Of a DNA stretch of 64,000 nt, positions 25,085-35,052 are shown piece after piece. A model generated the notes under the pieces. The model was not told the origin of the DNA. It searched no databases and saw only the letters and a program-made list of their open reading frames with translations. Source of the stretch: Phormidium tenue FACHB-1052 (GTDB taxonomy: Bacteria > Cyanobacteriota > Cyanobacteriia > Phormidesmidales > Phormidesmidaceae). The stretch spans positions 124,001 through 188,000 of the forward strand of contig NZ_JACJQN010000005.1 in the NCBI RefSeq assembly GCF_014696675.1, read 5' to 3'. The translations under genes were made by a program, and so were the position numbers. The number at the start of each line of letters is the position of its first letter. The first letter of the stretch is position 1.

Positions 25085-26779
25085 CTAAGCCGTCGCCTCA
25101 TCATCCCGCTCTGGCTGGCTAGGGCGGGCCTCAAAGGCAGGGCAAACTCCGTCAGGGCTAACCTGAAGCCCGTAGAGCGGGGAATCGACGCCACGGCAGC
25201 GACCTTCTCGCTGGTAGCGACAGGTTTGACAACTGGGGGGCTGCCAGGGGGCATCGCTGTTAGTCACTGTGCGCAGCAAATCTCGCTGGGTGAGGCCCTT
25301 AATCACTAGGTCGTTGCCCTGCCAGCGGGCTTGCACTAGGCCGGTGTCAGCCAGCGCCGTCCAACGGGGGTCGTGGGTGAGGTCTTCGGGCAGCAGCAGC
25401 AGCACGCTGTCGTCAACCTGGGTAATTTCGCCCTCAAAGACTGGGTCAGGGGCGGCGGGCTGAATGAAGCGATCGCCGATGGGAAACTCCACCTCTTTAC
25501 CCGCTGAGGGCAGGTGGAGCTGGTAGCGGGTTTGCAGCTCTTCAAGCCCAGCCAGATCGGCGAGGTGAGTGGGCTTGCCGTGGACAAAGGCCACGTGCTG
25601 GGGCCTGAGATTGTGGATCAGCTGGGTGGTGCCGACGCGATCGCTGTGGGTGGTGAGCTGGTAGGTGTCGAGCTGCACCCGCTCCGACTCTAGCTCGGCG
25701 GCCAGAGTTTGCAGCCAGCCCAGGGTGGCCCCAGCGTCGGTAGCAGGCGTACCCAGCGCCGTATCGGCGATCGCGGTGGCAAACGAGTCGGGCAGCAGCA
25801 CCGTCCAGGGCTGGGCCGAGGCGAGGCAGTAGTCGCTGAGGTCGGCCTCACGGTGGGCAATCACAATGCAGGGGCGCTCGTTCGCAGCATCGCCCTGGGG
25901 ATGCCCATCTACCCCTAAGCGGCGCACGCGAGGCAAAATGCGATCGTCCCAAAATAGTGGCTGGTGACGGGCAAAATTTTGCACGCTGCTGGGGAATGCG
26001 GACATCAGCTCCAGGTATAGGTTGCAGCCTGCCGCCACGGTTTCATCGACCCAGACCGTGACATCTTGGCCGGTGAATTGGTAGTGGCTGCGCAACAGCA
26101 TCACCAGCTCTTGACCAAGGCCCAGGGTGGGCGTGGGCAAGAGCACCGATCGCCCCTGCTGCAATAGACCGTGGAGCGTGCTGGCCAGCAAATTTTCCTG
26201 CTGGCGGCGGTGGGGATGGCGGGCAGACCCAGAGCTACCTTCAATGATCAGCACATCGGGCTTGAGGCCCCGCAGCGCCTCTAGGGGCAGGCCATCCACC
26301 AGGCGCGAGTTCGACATGAAAAAGTCGCCCGTGAAAAACACGGTGTAGTTGCGCTGGGGTGCGTGGTAGGTAAACAGGGCGCAGGCGGCTCCCGGCAAAT
26401 GCCCAGCGGGCCAAATTTGCACCGTCAGGTCGTCGGCCAGGCTAATGGGAGTTTGCCAAGGCAATGCCTGGCAGAGGTGGGGCGGAACCTCTGCCCCCAA
26501 CCAGTTGAGGGGTAATAGCTGGGCCGTGACCTCGCTGCCGTAGATGGGCACCTGGGGAAACGCTTGGCTAAACGCCCAGACACCGCGAGCGTGGTCGCTG
26601 TGGGCGTGGCTGCAAAAGAGCAGGTCAGCGGTGACAATGCGCTCACGGGCCGCGTCTAAAGCCGACAGATCGCGCAGGCCACAGTCAAGCACAATGCGCC
26701 GTGGCCCCATGCGCAACTCTAGGCACAGCCCTTCTTGGCCGTGACCCGCAGCGAACGGAAAGCAGACCAGATTACTCAC
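25085..26779 (-). CDS. MBL-fold metallohydrolase, CPSF/RNase J-like
   Basis: A 564-residue protein with a metallo-beta-lactamase fold followed by a beta-CASP-like part. The metal motif is CSHAHSDHARG near residue 58, further ligands come from AGHLPGAA (motif 3 His) and FFTGDFFMS (motif 4 Asp), and the C-terminal half holds TTHSDR and VHGKPTHLADL like the beta-CASP B/C motifs. Such proteins are often RNA- or DNA-processing nucleases. The last 60 residues carry a cysteine cluster (CQTCRYQREGRCRG, later GVCPAFE) that may bind metal. The start is a GTG at 26779. It is the largest gene of this minus block and shows no damage. Nucleic acid as substrate is inferred. Confidence 0.82.
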   Translation of the reverse strand: MSNLVCFPFAAGHGQEGLCLELRMGPRRIVLDCGLRDLSALDAARERIVTADLLFCSHAHSDHARGVWAFSQAFPQVPIYGSEVTAQLLPLNWLGAEVPPHLCQALPWQTPISLADDLTVQIWPAGHLPGAACALFTYHAPQRNYTVFFTGDFFMSNSRLVDGLPLEALRGLKPDVLIIEGSSGSARHPHRRQQENLLASTLHGLLQQGRSVLLPTPTLGLGQELVMLLRSHYQFTGQDVTVWVDETVAAGCNLYLELMSAFPSSVQNFARHQPLFWDDRILPRVRRLGVDGHPQGDAANERPCIVIAHREADLSDYCLASAQPWTVLLPDSFATAIADTALGTPATDAGATLGWLQTLAAELESERVQLDTYQLTTHSDRVGTTQLIHNLRPQHVAFVHGKPTHLADLAGLEELQTRYQLHLPSAGKEVEFPIGDRFIQPAAPDPVFEGEITQVDDSVLLLLPEDLTHDPRWTALADTGLVQARWQGNDLVIKGLTQRDLLRTVTNSDAPWQPPSCQTCRYQREGRCRGVDSPLYGLQVSPDGVCPAFEARPSQPERDDEATA

Positions 26780-26837
26780 GGAATAGCGAATACACTAACG
26801 GCAGCGGCACAGAAACGCCGATGGACGGGGTGTACTC

Positions 26838-26960
26838 CTAGTGGGCCGAGCCGTTGCCGTGGTAGTCGTCGGTGTCGTAGAAGCCGTTTTTGGTGCCAAA
26901 GAAGAGAGTGGCCACCACAAACAATCCGGTGAGCACAGCCAGTACAAGTTTGATATCCAT
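26838..26960 (-). CDS. Tiny single-span membrane protein
   Basis: A 40-codon frame: MDIKLVLAVLTGLFVVATLF is one membrane helix, followed by a short polar tail (FGTKNGFYDTDDYHGNGSAH). The tail, rich in Gly, Tyr, Asp and His, looks selected rather than random, and the sequence has the character of small thylakoid or photosystem-associated subunits, but I cannot name it. It lies between the MBL gene and the glycosylase gene, antisense to the long open frame that runs upstream of the latter. No strong Shine-Dalgarno seen. Confidence 0.6.
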   Translation of the reverse strand: MDIKLVLAVLTGLFVVATLFFGTKNGFYDTDDYHGNGSAH

Positions 26961-26990
26961 AGGAGCAGTAGGGATGATAAAAGGGCTTAT

Positions 26991-27680
26991 ATGGTCAGAG
27001 CCTTGGTTTTGAGTCATCTTAGCAAGCCTGCCCTGGAGGACACTATAAAGCTTTGTAATCAGCCTGCCCCCATTACCCCAGACTGGCTGGGGCGATCGTC
27101 CCTAGAGGTGGCCCCAGACCTGCTGGGCTGCCGCCTGGTGCGCCGCTGGGCCGATGGTCGCCAGCTCAGCGCCACCATTGTCGAAACCGAGGCCTATACC
27201 GAGGGCGACCCGGCCTGCCACGCCTATCGCCGCGAAACCACCCGCAACCGGGTGATGTTTGGCCCGCCCGGCTACAGCTATGTGTATCTGATCTACGGCG
27301 TTTACCACTGTTTTAATGTGGTGACGGACGGCGATCGCATCCCCAGCGCCGTCCTGATTCGCGCCGTCGAACTCGACACCATTCCTCCCTGGCTAGCGGG
27401 GTACCGGGCCGAGAAACCGGCTCGCTGGGGCGCTGGCCCCGGCAAGCTCTGCCTTTTGATGGAAATCGATCGCACCCTCACCGACCTGCCCCTGACTCCC
27501 GACTCCGGTCTCTGGCTAGAGCATCGGGATGCCGACTGGCAGCAGAGCGTCACCAGCGGGGAAATTCTGTTTACCCAAACGACTCGAATCGGCCTCACCC
27601 AGGGGGCCGACTTGCCCTGGCGCTGGTATGTAACAAACTCAAAAGCCGTATCGAAACGCGAACGGCTTTCGGCGGAGTGA
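26991..27680 (+). CDS. DNA-3-methyladenine glycosylase (AAG/MPG family)
   Basis: Removes alkylated bases such as 3-methyladenine to start base-excision repair. After a short lead, residues 30-229 show the family: LGRSSLEVAPDLLGCRLVRR, the catalytic-Glu motif IVETEAYTEGDPACHAYR, the MFGPPGYSYVYLIYG block with the intercalating Tyr, and the GAGPGKLCLLM segment. I start at ATG 26991; the frame is open further upstream to 26841, but that part overlaps the tiny antisense gene and has no family character. Length is normal. The start of the folded family region is nearer residue 30, so the true start may be somewhat further downstream. Confidence 0.9.
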   Translation: MVRALVLSHLSKPALEDTIKLCNQPAPITPDWLGRSSLEVAPDLLGCRLVRRWADGRQLSATIVETEAYTEGDPACHAYRRETTRNRVMFGPPGYSYVYLIYGVYHCFNVVTDGDRIPSAVLIRAVELDTIPPWLAGYRAEKPARWGAGPGKLCLLMEIDRTLTDLPLTPDSGLWLEHRDADWQQSVTSGEILFTQTTRIGLTQGADLPWRWYVTNSKAVSKRERLSAE

Positions 27681-27695
27681 ATGGGTTAAACCTAT

Positions 27696-27851
27696 CTAAA
27701 ATACCCCTACCAGAACAATCAGCGTGAACAGGCAAAACAAGCCGAAGGTTATGGCGCTGATTGTAAAGTAAGGCGCATGGTTGATGCTCTCCAGATAAGC
27801 ATTGACCTGCTCATCGTGGGCTGGATCAGGCTTCCAAGTCATGCTTTTCAT
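27696..27851 (-). CDS. Tiny membrane protein, 51 codons
   Basis: MKSMTWKPDPAHDEQVNAYL forms a polar N-terminus, and from residue 29 a single hydrophobic helix (TISAITFGLFCLFTLIVLVG) runs to the C-terminus. ATG 27851 is preceded by AGAGG at a normal spacing, which favours it over ATG 27842. The SINHAPYF boundary and clean layout look selected. I do not recognise the family; a small thylakoid or NDH-complex subunit is one possibility without direct evidence. Confidence 0.6.
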   Translation of the reverse strand: MKSMTWKPDPAHDEQVNAYLESINHAPYFTISAITFGLFCLFTLIVLVGVF

Positions 27852-28081
27852 AGCGTTAACCTCTGTAAGTTCCCTATGACACCCAGTGAAAAGCTAGAGC
27901 AAGACTCCATCACAACCGTTCTACAATTTTAGAAATTAACTGAGAAATGAAGGCAGTTATTCTCCTTCTCTTCACCAAATTATGGATTAATTAGCACGAC
28001 TTAAAAGCCCTAAAAACAGTTGAGAAAAGAAAAAGGAAATTCGGCTTGCCGGAGGTGGTTGAGGCCTTAGATTACCTGGGA

Positions 28082-29065
28082 CTAAAGCTGCTTCTGGTAG
28101 GTCACAGAGCGTTTTTTAGTGTAGAACCCAACGGATTCGTAGAGGCTTGCAGCCTGGTTGGGGTTTTGGGTGTCTACGCCTAGCAGAGCCGTTTCCATGC
28201 CCGCTGCCCGGAGCCGATGCAGCCCTTGCAGCAGCATCGCCCGCGCCAACCCCTGGCGGCGATAGCCCCGGCGAGTGCCCAGAATATGGATCCACCCTTC
28301 TTGGCGGTCTTTTAAGGCGTTTTCCTCGTAGTCAATGGCACCGCCGCAGAACCCGGCCAGGGTGCTGTCGGGGGCAACGGCCACCCAGTCAAATTCGGGT
28401 TGGTAGGTGGGGTAGGTGAGGCGAAACTGGCGACGATCTAGGGTCATCGGCCTAAAGTGCCAGTGATCGACAAAGCTCTCGTTGAACATCTCCACCCAGG
28501 CAGCAGCCTCGTCGGCATGGGTAGGGCGGCTGGTAAAGCCTGTCGGGAACTGGGGATGGGGGATGGGGTCAGCCAGCGATCGCTCCATAGTGTGAAACTG
28601 GCGAATAATCTCGTAGTTCGCCGTCTCGTAGATGCTCCGGTAGAAGGCGGCATTGGCTCTGGCTCCAGCGCAGAGTTGAGCAGGTCGCTGGGCGACGGCG
28701 GCCTGCTCCCGCACCTGCTGCTCGGCCCAGCGCAGCAGTTCAGCTTCTAAATGAGCGCCGCGCCAAGCGGGATGGACAGAGACGCCTACCCAGCCCTCTA
28801 GCGCATCGGTGGGCAGGTCGGTGGGATCATCTAGCCAGAGGGAAACTAAACCCACCAGCTCACCTGCGGGGGTTTCCCAGAGCTGGCGGTGGCGGGTGCC
28901 ACCGGGGGGCGGATGGTCGAGGCCACGCTGGAGGTCAGCCAGGGTAACGGTGTGGTCGAGCTGGTCAACCTGCTCGCAGATTTCGTAAAAGGCAACGATC
29001 GCAGGCAGATCGGCGTGGCCCGTGCTGGGGCGCGACTGCGTCGAAGTCAGCAGAGGATTCGTCAT
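28082..29065 (-). CDS. GNAT N-acetyltransferase with tandem GNAT domains
   Basis: A 327-residue protein made of two GNAT-like halves. The C-terminal one is complete, with LGTRRGYRRQGLARAMLLQGL as the acetyl-CoA pyrophosphate-binding motif (R/Q-x-x-G-x-A) and NPNQAASLYESVGFYTKKRSVTY as the closing motif. The N-terminal half (residues 20-160) has WVGVSVHPAWRGAHLEAELL and ANAAFYRSIYETANYE, a more degenerate copy. The arrangement is like mycothiol synthase, but cyanobacteria lack mycothiol, so the substrate is unknown. Monocistronic; divergent from pgm. Confidence 0.82.
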   Translation of the reverse strand: MTNPLLTSTQSRPSTGHADLPAIVAFYEICEQVDQLDHTVTLADLQRGLDHPPPGGTRHRQLWETPAGELVGLVSLWLDDPTDLPTDALEGWVGVSVHPAWRGAHLEAELLRWAEQQVREQAAVAQRPAQLCAGARANAAFYRSIYETANYEIIRQFHTMERSLADPIPHPQFPTGFTSRPTHADEAAAWVEMFNESFVDHWHFRPMTLDRRQFRLTYPTYQPEFDWVAVAPDSTLAGFCGGAIDYEENALKDRQEGWIHILGTRRGYRRQGLARAMLLQGLHRLRAAGMETALLGVDTQNPNQAASLYESVGFYTKKRSVTYQKQL

Positions 29066-29199
29066 AGATGCAACAGATTTGGGGGCCTTAAAGCTGCTAC
29101 AGCCTGGCGGTGGCCAATTCCTGATGTCCCATTCCCTTAACTAAGGCTTACGATTTACCCCATAAGTTAGAGCGAGATTTATCCTTCAGAGTTAGCTAG

Positions 29200-30882
<1,683 letters not shown>

Positions 30883-30906
30883 GAAACTGGGAAGTTTTGA
30901 ATGTTG

Positions 30907-30950
30907 AGTTTTGAGTTTTGAATTGCCGCCCAAATTCAAAACTCAAAACT
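30907..30950. terminator. 18-bp perfect inverted repeat after pgm
   Basis: AGTTTTGAGTTTTGAATT (30907-30924) and AATTCAAAACTCAAAACT (30933-30950) are exact reverse complements around an 8-base loop. It is built from a short AACTCAAAACT-type repeat that continues to 30971 and recurs after glgP. It could end pgm transcription, stabilise mRNA ends, or merely be a repeat. Confidence 0.6.
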
Positions 30951-31017
30951 AAGAACTAAGAACTCAAAACTCTCTCCCCTCCCCTCTCCCACCCCCGTTG
31001 TTACAAAAAGTCCCCCA

Positions 31018-33555
31018 ATGACAGCCTCTATGGATCAGCCCCACATCCAGGTTGAAGACGATCGCACCGGCCTCAGCATCGAAACCCTGCGGCGGGCAAT
31101 GGCCGACAACCTCTTCTACATCCAGGGCAAGTGGCCCGAGGTCGCCACCCGCAACGACTTTTATATGGCCCTGGCCTATACGGTGCGCGATCGCATGCTG
31201 CAGCGCTGGCTCAACTCCCAGCGCAACTACCTGCGCCCCGAGGTGCGCATTGTCGCCTACCTCTCCGCCGAATTTTTGCTCGGCCCCCACCTGGGCAACA
31301 ACTTAATTAACCTGGGCATCGAAGACGAGGTGCGCCAGGCCGTCGAAGAGTCGGGCCTCAACCTGCAACATTTGATTGCCCAAGAAGAAGAGCCCGGTCT
31401 GGGCAACGGCGGCCTGGGTCGCCTCGCCGCCTGCTACATGGACTCCCTCGCCACCCTCGAAATTCCCGCCATTGGCTACGGCATCCGCTATGAGTTCGGC
31501 ATTTTTGACCAGCAGATCCGCGACGGCTGGCAGGTCGAAGTTACCGACAAGTGGCTCCAGCACGGCAATCCGTGGGAAATTGCCCGCCCTGAAGCCTCAG
31601 TCAACGTGGGTTTTGGGGGCCGCACCGAGGGCTATACCGACTCCGATGGCCGCTACCGCATGCGCTGGATTCCCCACCAGGTGATCAAGGGCATCCCCTA
31701 CGACACCGCCATTTTAGGCTATCGGGTCAACACCGCCAACACCCTGCGCCTGTGGACTGCTGAAGCCGTCGAAAGCTTTAACTTTCAGGCGTTCAACGTG
31801 GGCGACTACTACGGTGCCGTCAACCAAAAAGTCACCTCCGAAAACATCAGCAAGGTGCTCTACCCCAACGATGAGCAGGCCCAGGGCAAGCAGCTGCGCC
31901 TAGAGCAGCAGTATTTCTTCGTCTCCTGCGCCCTGCAAGACATGATTCGCATTCACCTGACGGCAGGCCGCACCCTCGACACCTTCCAAGAAAAGTTTAC
32001 GGTGCAGCTCAACGATACCCACCCCTCCATTGGCGTCGCCGAGTTGATGCGCCTGCTGGTCGATGAGCACAACATCGACTGGGTCACCGCCTGGGAGATT
32101 ACCCAGCAGACCTTTGCCTACACCAACCACACCCTGCTGCCCGAAGCCCTCGAAAAATGGCCCCTCGACCTGTTTGGCCGCCTGCTGCCCCGCCACCTCG
32201 AAATCATTCTCGAAATCAACCAGCGCTTTCTCGACAAAATTCGCGTTCAGTATTTCAACGACCCTGGCAAGCTGTCGCGCATGTCGCTAATTGATGAGCA
32301 GGGGCCGCGCTACGTGCGCATGGCCAATCTGGCCTGCGTTGGCGGCCATGCCATCAACGGCGTCGCCGCGCTGCACTCAGACCTGCTCAAACAAACCGTC
32401 CTCAAAGATTTTCACGAACTCTGGCCCGACAAAATTCGCAATGTCACCAATGGGGTGACCCCGCGCCGCTGGATGGTGCTAAGCAACCCTAGCCTCGCCC
32501 TGCTGATTAGCGACAAAATTGGCACCCACTGGATTCGCCACCTCGAAGAGCTGAGACAGCTCGAAAACTACCTGGATGACCGGGGATTTCAGGATGCGTG
32601 GCGGCATGTCAAGCAGGAGCGCAAGGCCAATCTGACCCGGCTGATCCAAGAGAGGTGCGGCGTTACCCTCAACCCCAACTCGTTGTTCGATGTGCAGGTC
32701 AAGCGGCTGCACGAGTACAAGCGGCAGCATCTCAACGTGTTGCACATCATCACGCTATACGATCGCCTGCGCCAAAACCCCAACCTGGAAATTGCCCCCC
32801 GCACCTTTATCTTTGGCGGCAAGGCTGCACCGGGCTATGTCATGGCCAAGCTGATCATCAAGCTGATCAACTCCGTAGCCACCGTCATCAACAACGACCC
32901 CGCCGTTCAAGACCGGCTCAAGGTGGTGTTTTTGCCCGACTACAACGTCACCAATAGCCAGCGGGTCTACCCCGCCGCCGATCTCTCTGAGCAAATTTCT
33001 ACCGCTGGCCTCGAGGCCTCGGGCACCGGCAACATGAAATTTTCTATGAATGGTGCCCTGACCATCGGCACCTTGGATGGTGCCAACGTTGAAATTCGCG
33101 AAGAGGTGGGGGCCGAAAACTTCTTCCTGTTTGGGCTCACCGCCAAAGAGGTGATAGAGCTTAAAACCAGAGGCTATAACCCGTGGGATTATCACAACCA
33201 AAACCCCGAGCTGCAAGAAGTGTTCAACCTGATCCGCTCTGGCTTTTTCTCGGGGGGCGATCCGGGCCTGTTTGAGCCGCTGATCGCCAACCTGTTGCAG
33301 AGCGACCCCTACCTGCTGCTGGCCGACTACCAGGCTTACATTGACTGCCAGGCCACCGTTGACCAGGCCTACCGCAACCCAGACCACTGGACGCGCATGT
33401 CGATTCTCAACGTAGCCCGCATTGGCAAATTTTCGAGCGATCGCTCCATTCGCGAATACTGCCAGCAGATCTGGCACACCTCCCCCGTCCACGTCGAACT
33501 GAAGGAGTATGTTCAGGCCCAGGCCGGACTAAACGTGTCGTCAATCAAGTTTTAA
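31018..33555 (+). CDS. glgP: Glycogen/starch/alpha-glucan phosphorylase
   Basis: Releases glucose-1-phosphate from glycogen ends using phosphate and pyridoxal phosphate. The 845-residue product has the normal length. Visible motifs: RPEVRIVAYLSAEFLLGPHLG, the glycine-rich GLGNGGLGRLAACYMDS, IRYEFGIFDQ, VKRLHEYKRQHLN, and the PLP-lysine motif EASGTGNMKFSMNGALTIGT (Lys binds PLP), followed by DGANVEI. It sits directly between pgm, which takes its product, and the phosphatases and ackA, so the block fits dark glycogen breakdown. Start ATG 31018; no obvious Shine-Dalgarno beyond a C/T-rich leader. Confidence 0.97.
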   Translation: MTASMDQPHIQVEDDRTGLSIETLRRAMADNLFYIQGKWPEVATRNDFYMALAYTVRDRMLQRWLNSQRNYLRPEVRIVAYLSAEFLLGPHLGNNLINLGIEDEVRQAVEESGLNLQHLIAQEEEPGLGNGGLGRLAACYMDSLATLEIPAIGYGIRYEFGIFDQQIRDGWQVEVTDKWLQHGNPWEIARPEASVNVGFGGRTEGYTDSDGRYRMRWIPHQVIKGIPYDTAILGYRVNTANTLRLWTAEAVESFNFQAFNVGDYYGAVNQKVTSENISKVLYPNDEQAQGKQLRLEQQYFFVSCALQDMIRIHLTAGRTLDTFQEKFTVQLNDTHPSIGVAELMRLLVDEHNIDWVTAWEITQQTFAYTNHTLLPEALEKWPLDLFGRLLPRHLEIILEINQRFLDKIRVQYFNDPGKLSRMSLIDEQGPRYVRMANLACVGGHAINGVAALHSDLLKQTVLKDFHELWPDKIRNVTNGVTPRRWMVLSNPSLALLISDKIGTHWIRHLEELRQLENYLDDRGFQDAWRHVKQERKANLTRLIQERCGVTLNPNSLFDVQVKRLHEYKRQHLNVLHIITLYDRLRQNPNLEIAPRTFIFGGKAAPGYVMAKLIIKLINSVATVINNDPAVQDRLKVVFLPDYNVTNSQRVYPAADLSEQISTAGLEASGTGNMKFSMNGALTIGTLDGANVEIREEVGAENFFLFGLTAKEVIELKTRGYNPWDYHNQNPELQEVFNLIRSGFFSGGDPGLFEPLIANLLQSDPYLLLADYQAYIDCQATVDQAYRNPDHWTRMSILNVARIGKFSSDRSIREYCQQIWHTSPVHVELKEYVQAQAGLNVSSIKF

Positions 33556-33669
33556 GTTTTGAATTTTAAGTTTTGAATTCAAACTCTCACCTCCAAACTT
33601 AGAACTCAAAACTAAACACTCAAAACTAAACACTCAAAACTCCTCCCCACTCCCCTCTCCCCACCCCCC
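33556..33669. repeat. A/T-rich short direct repeats after glgP
   Basis: The spacer contains AAGTTTTGAATT-type repeats and then ACTCAAAACTAAAC as about 2.6 tandem 14-bp copies (around 33605-33642). The same AACTCAAAACT word forms the inverted repeat before glgP. Confidence 0.7.
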
Positions 33670-34308
33670 ATGCCCCTCAACCTCTACCTCCTGCGCCACG
33701 GCGAAACCGAGTACAGCCAAACCGGCGGCTTCTGTGGCGAGCTAGACCCCGAACTCACCCCCGAGGGCGTGGCCATGGCCGATGCCTTTGCGGCCCAGTA
33801 TCAGACCATGCCCTGGCAGGCTATCTTTGCCAGCCCGATGAAGCGCACGATCGCGACGGCCATGCCCCTGAGCAGAGCCGTGGGCGTGAATGTGCAGCTG
33901 CGCAATGGGCTAAAGGAAATTAACTACGGCCAGTGGGAAGGGCTGACCGCCGAGCATGTGCGCGAGCACTTTGCCGACGACTACCTGAACTGGCTCACCG
34001 AACCAGCCTGGAACCCGCCCACCGGGGGCGAAAGCTCGGTGCAAATCGCTAGCCGGGCCTCGCTGGTGATGGCCGAAATCGAAGAAAACTTTGCTGAAGG
34101 TAACGTGCTGGTGGTGTCTCACAAGGCCACCATTCGAATTATTTTGTGCAACCTGATGGGGATGGATGTGGGGCGTTATCGCAATCGCATCAGTCTGCCG
34201 GTCGCCTCTGTTACCCACGTGCAGTTTAATAACAACGGCCCCATGTTGATGAAGCACGGCGATCGCGCCCACCTGCCTCCAGAGCTGGAAACCAGACCAG
34301 GCACCTAG
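33670..34308 (+). CDS. Histidine phosphatase (phosphoglycerate mutase-like)
   Basis: A 212-residue histidine phosphatase superfamily protein. The phospho-acceptor motif LLRHGETEYS is at residues 7-16, the proton-donor Glu lies in LKEINYGQWEG, and the second His is in VVSHKATIRI. This layout is shared by cofactor-dependent phosphoglycerate mutases, phosphoserine phosphatases and fructose-2,6-bisphosphatase-like proteins; the substrate cannot be read. The next gene is a close paralogue. Both lie in the glycogen block, so a sugar phosphate or 3-phosphoglycerate is a sensible guess. Confidence 0.88.
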   Translation: MPLNLYLLRHGETEYSQTGGFCGELDPELTPEGVAMADAFAAQYQTMPWQAIFASPMKRTIATAMPLSRAVGVNVQLRNGLKEINYGQWEGLTAEHVREHFADDYLNWLTEPAWNPPTGGESSVQIASRASLVMAEIEENFAEGNVLVVSHKATIRIILCNLMGMDVGRYRNRISLPVASVTHVQFNNNGPMLMKHGDRAHLPPELETRPGT

Positions 34309-34369
34309 GGGGGATGCCAGCGATCGCGCCGACTAAGACGATAGGAGAGTAGCGTCTTGACGTTCCCCC

Positions 34370-35008
34370 ATGACTCTCAACCTCTACTTGCTCCGCCACG
34401 GTGAAACCGAATCGAGCCAGAGCGACACCTACTGCGGCCTATCTGACCCAGAGCTGACCGCCTCAGGGGTCGCTATGGCCCAGGCCTTTGCTGACAAATA
34501 CCAGCACCTAGACTGGCAGGCGGTATATGCTAGCCCGCTGCGGCGCACGGTGGCAACCGCCACGCCCTTTTGTGAGGCCACGGGCCAGACCATGCAGCTG
34601 CGCGACGGGCTGAAGGAAATGTTCTTTGGCGAGTGGGAAGGAAAGACCCACGACGAGGTGCAGTCAGAGTACACCCAAGACTACATGCGCTGGCTGGCCG
34701 AACCTGCCTGGAACCCGCCTACGGGGGGCGAAACGGGTGTTCAGGTGGCCAGCCGTGCCGCCCTGGTGATGGCTGAAATTGAGGCCAACCACAGCGCTGG
34801 CAACGTGCTAATTGTGTCGCACAAAACCACGATTCGATTGGTGCTCTGTAATCTTTTGGGTATCGATAGCGGTCGGTACCGCGATCGCATCGAGCTGCCC
34901 GTTGCTTCGCTCAGTCTGATCCGGTTCGACCAACATGGGCCGATGCTGGCCAAGCACGGCGATCGCTCCCATTTGCCAGAGGAGCTTGCGTCGCGACCGG
35001 GTACCTAA
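34370..35008 (+). CDS. Histidine phosphatase, tandem paralogue
   Basis: A 212-residue copy of the preceding gene, same length, with long shared stretches such as AEPAWNPPTGGE and ASRAALVMAEIE. LLRHGETESS, LKEMFFGEWEG and IVSHKTTIRL carry the catalytic residues. The two genes are separated by 61 bases. Sequence differences near the active site, for example in the region after RHGET (SDTYCGLSD versus TGGFCGELD), suggest different substrates rather than pure dosage, but I cannot tell which. Tandem duplication followed by divergence is the simplest origin. Confidence 0.87.
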   Translation: MTLNLYLLRHGETESSQSDTYCGLSDPELTASGVAMAQAFADKYQHLDWQAVYASPLRRTVATATPFCEATGQTMQLRDGLKEMFFGEWEGKTHDEVQSEYTQDYMRWLAEPAWNPPTGGETGVQVASRAALVMAEIEANHSAGNVLIVSHKTTIRLVLCNLLGIDSGRYRDRIELPVASLSLIRFDQHGPMLAKHGDRSHLPEELASRPGT

Positions 35009-35052
35009 GGGATAGGGAAGATGAGGGAGGTGGGGAAGATGAGGCAGGTGAC

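Noticed and set aside
26841-26990. N-terminal extension of the DNA glycosylase frame
   Set aside because: It is the mirror of the tiny antisense gene at 26838-26960 and shows only Val/Ala-rich chance sequence; the ATG at 26991 fits the family better.
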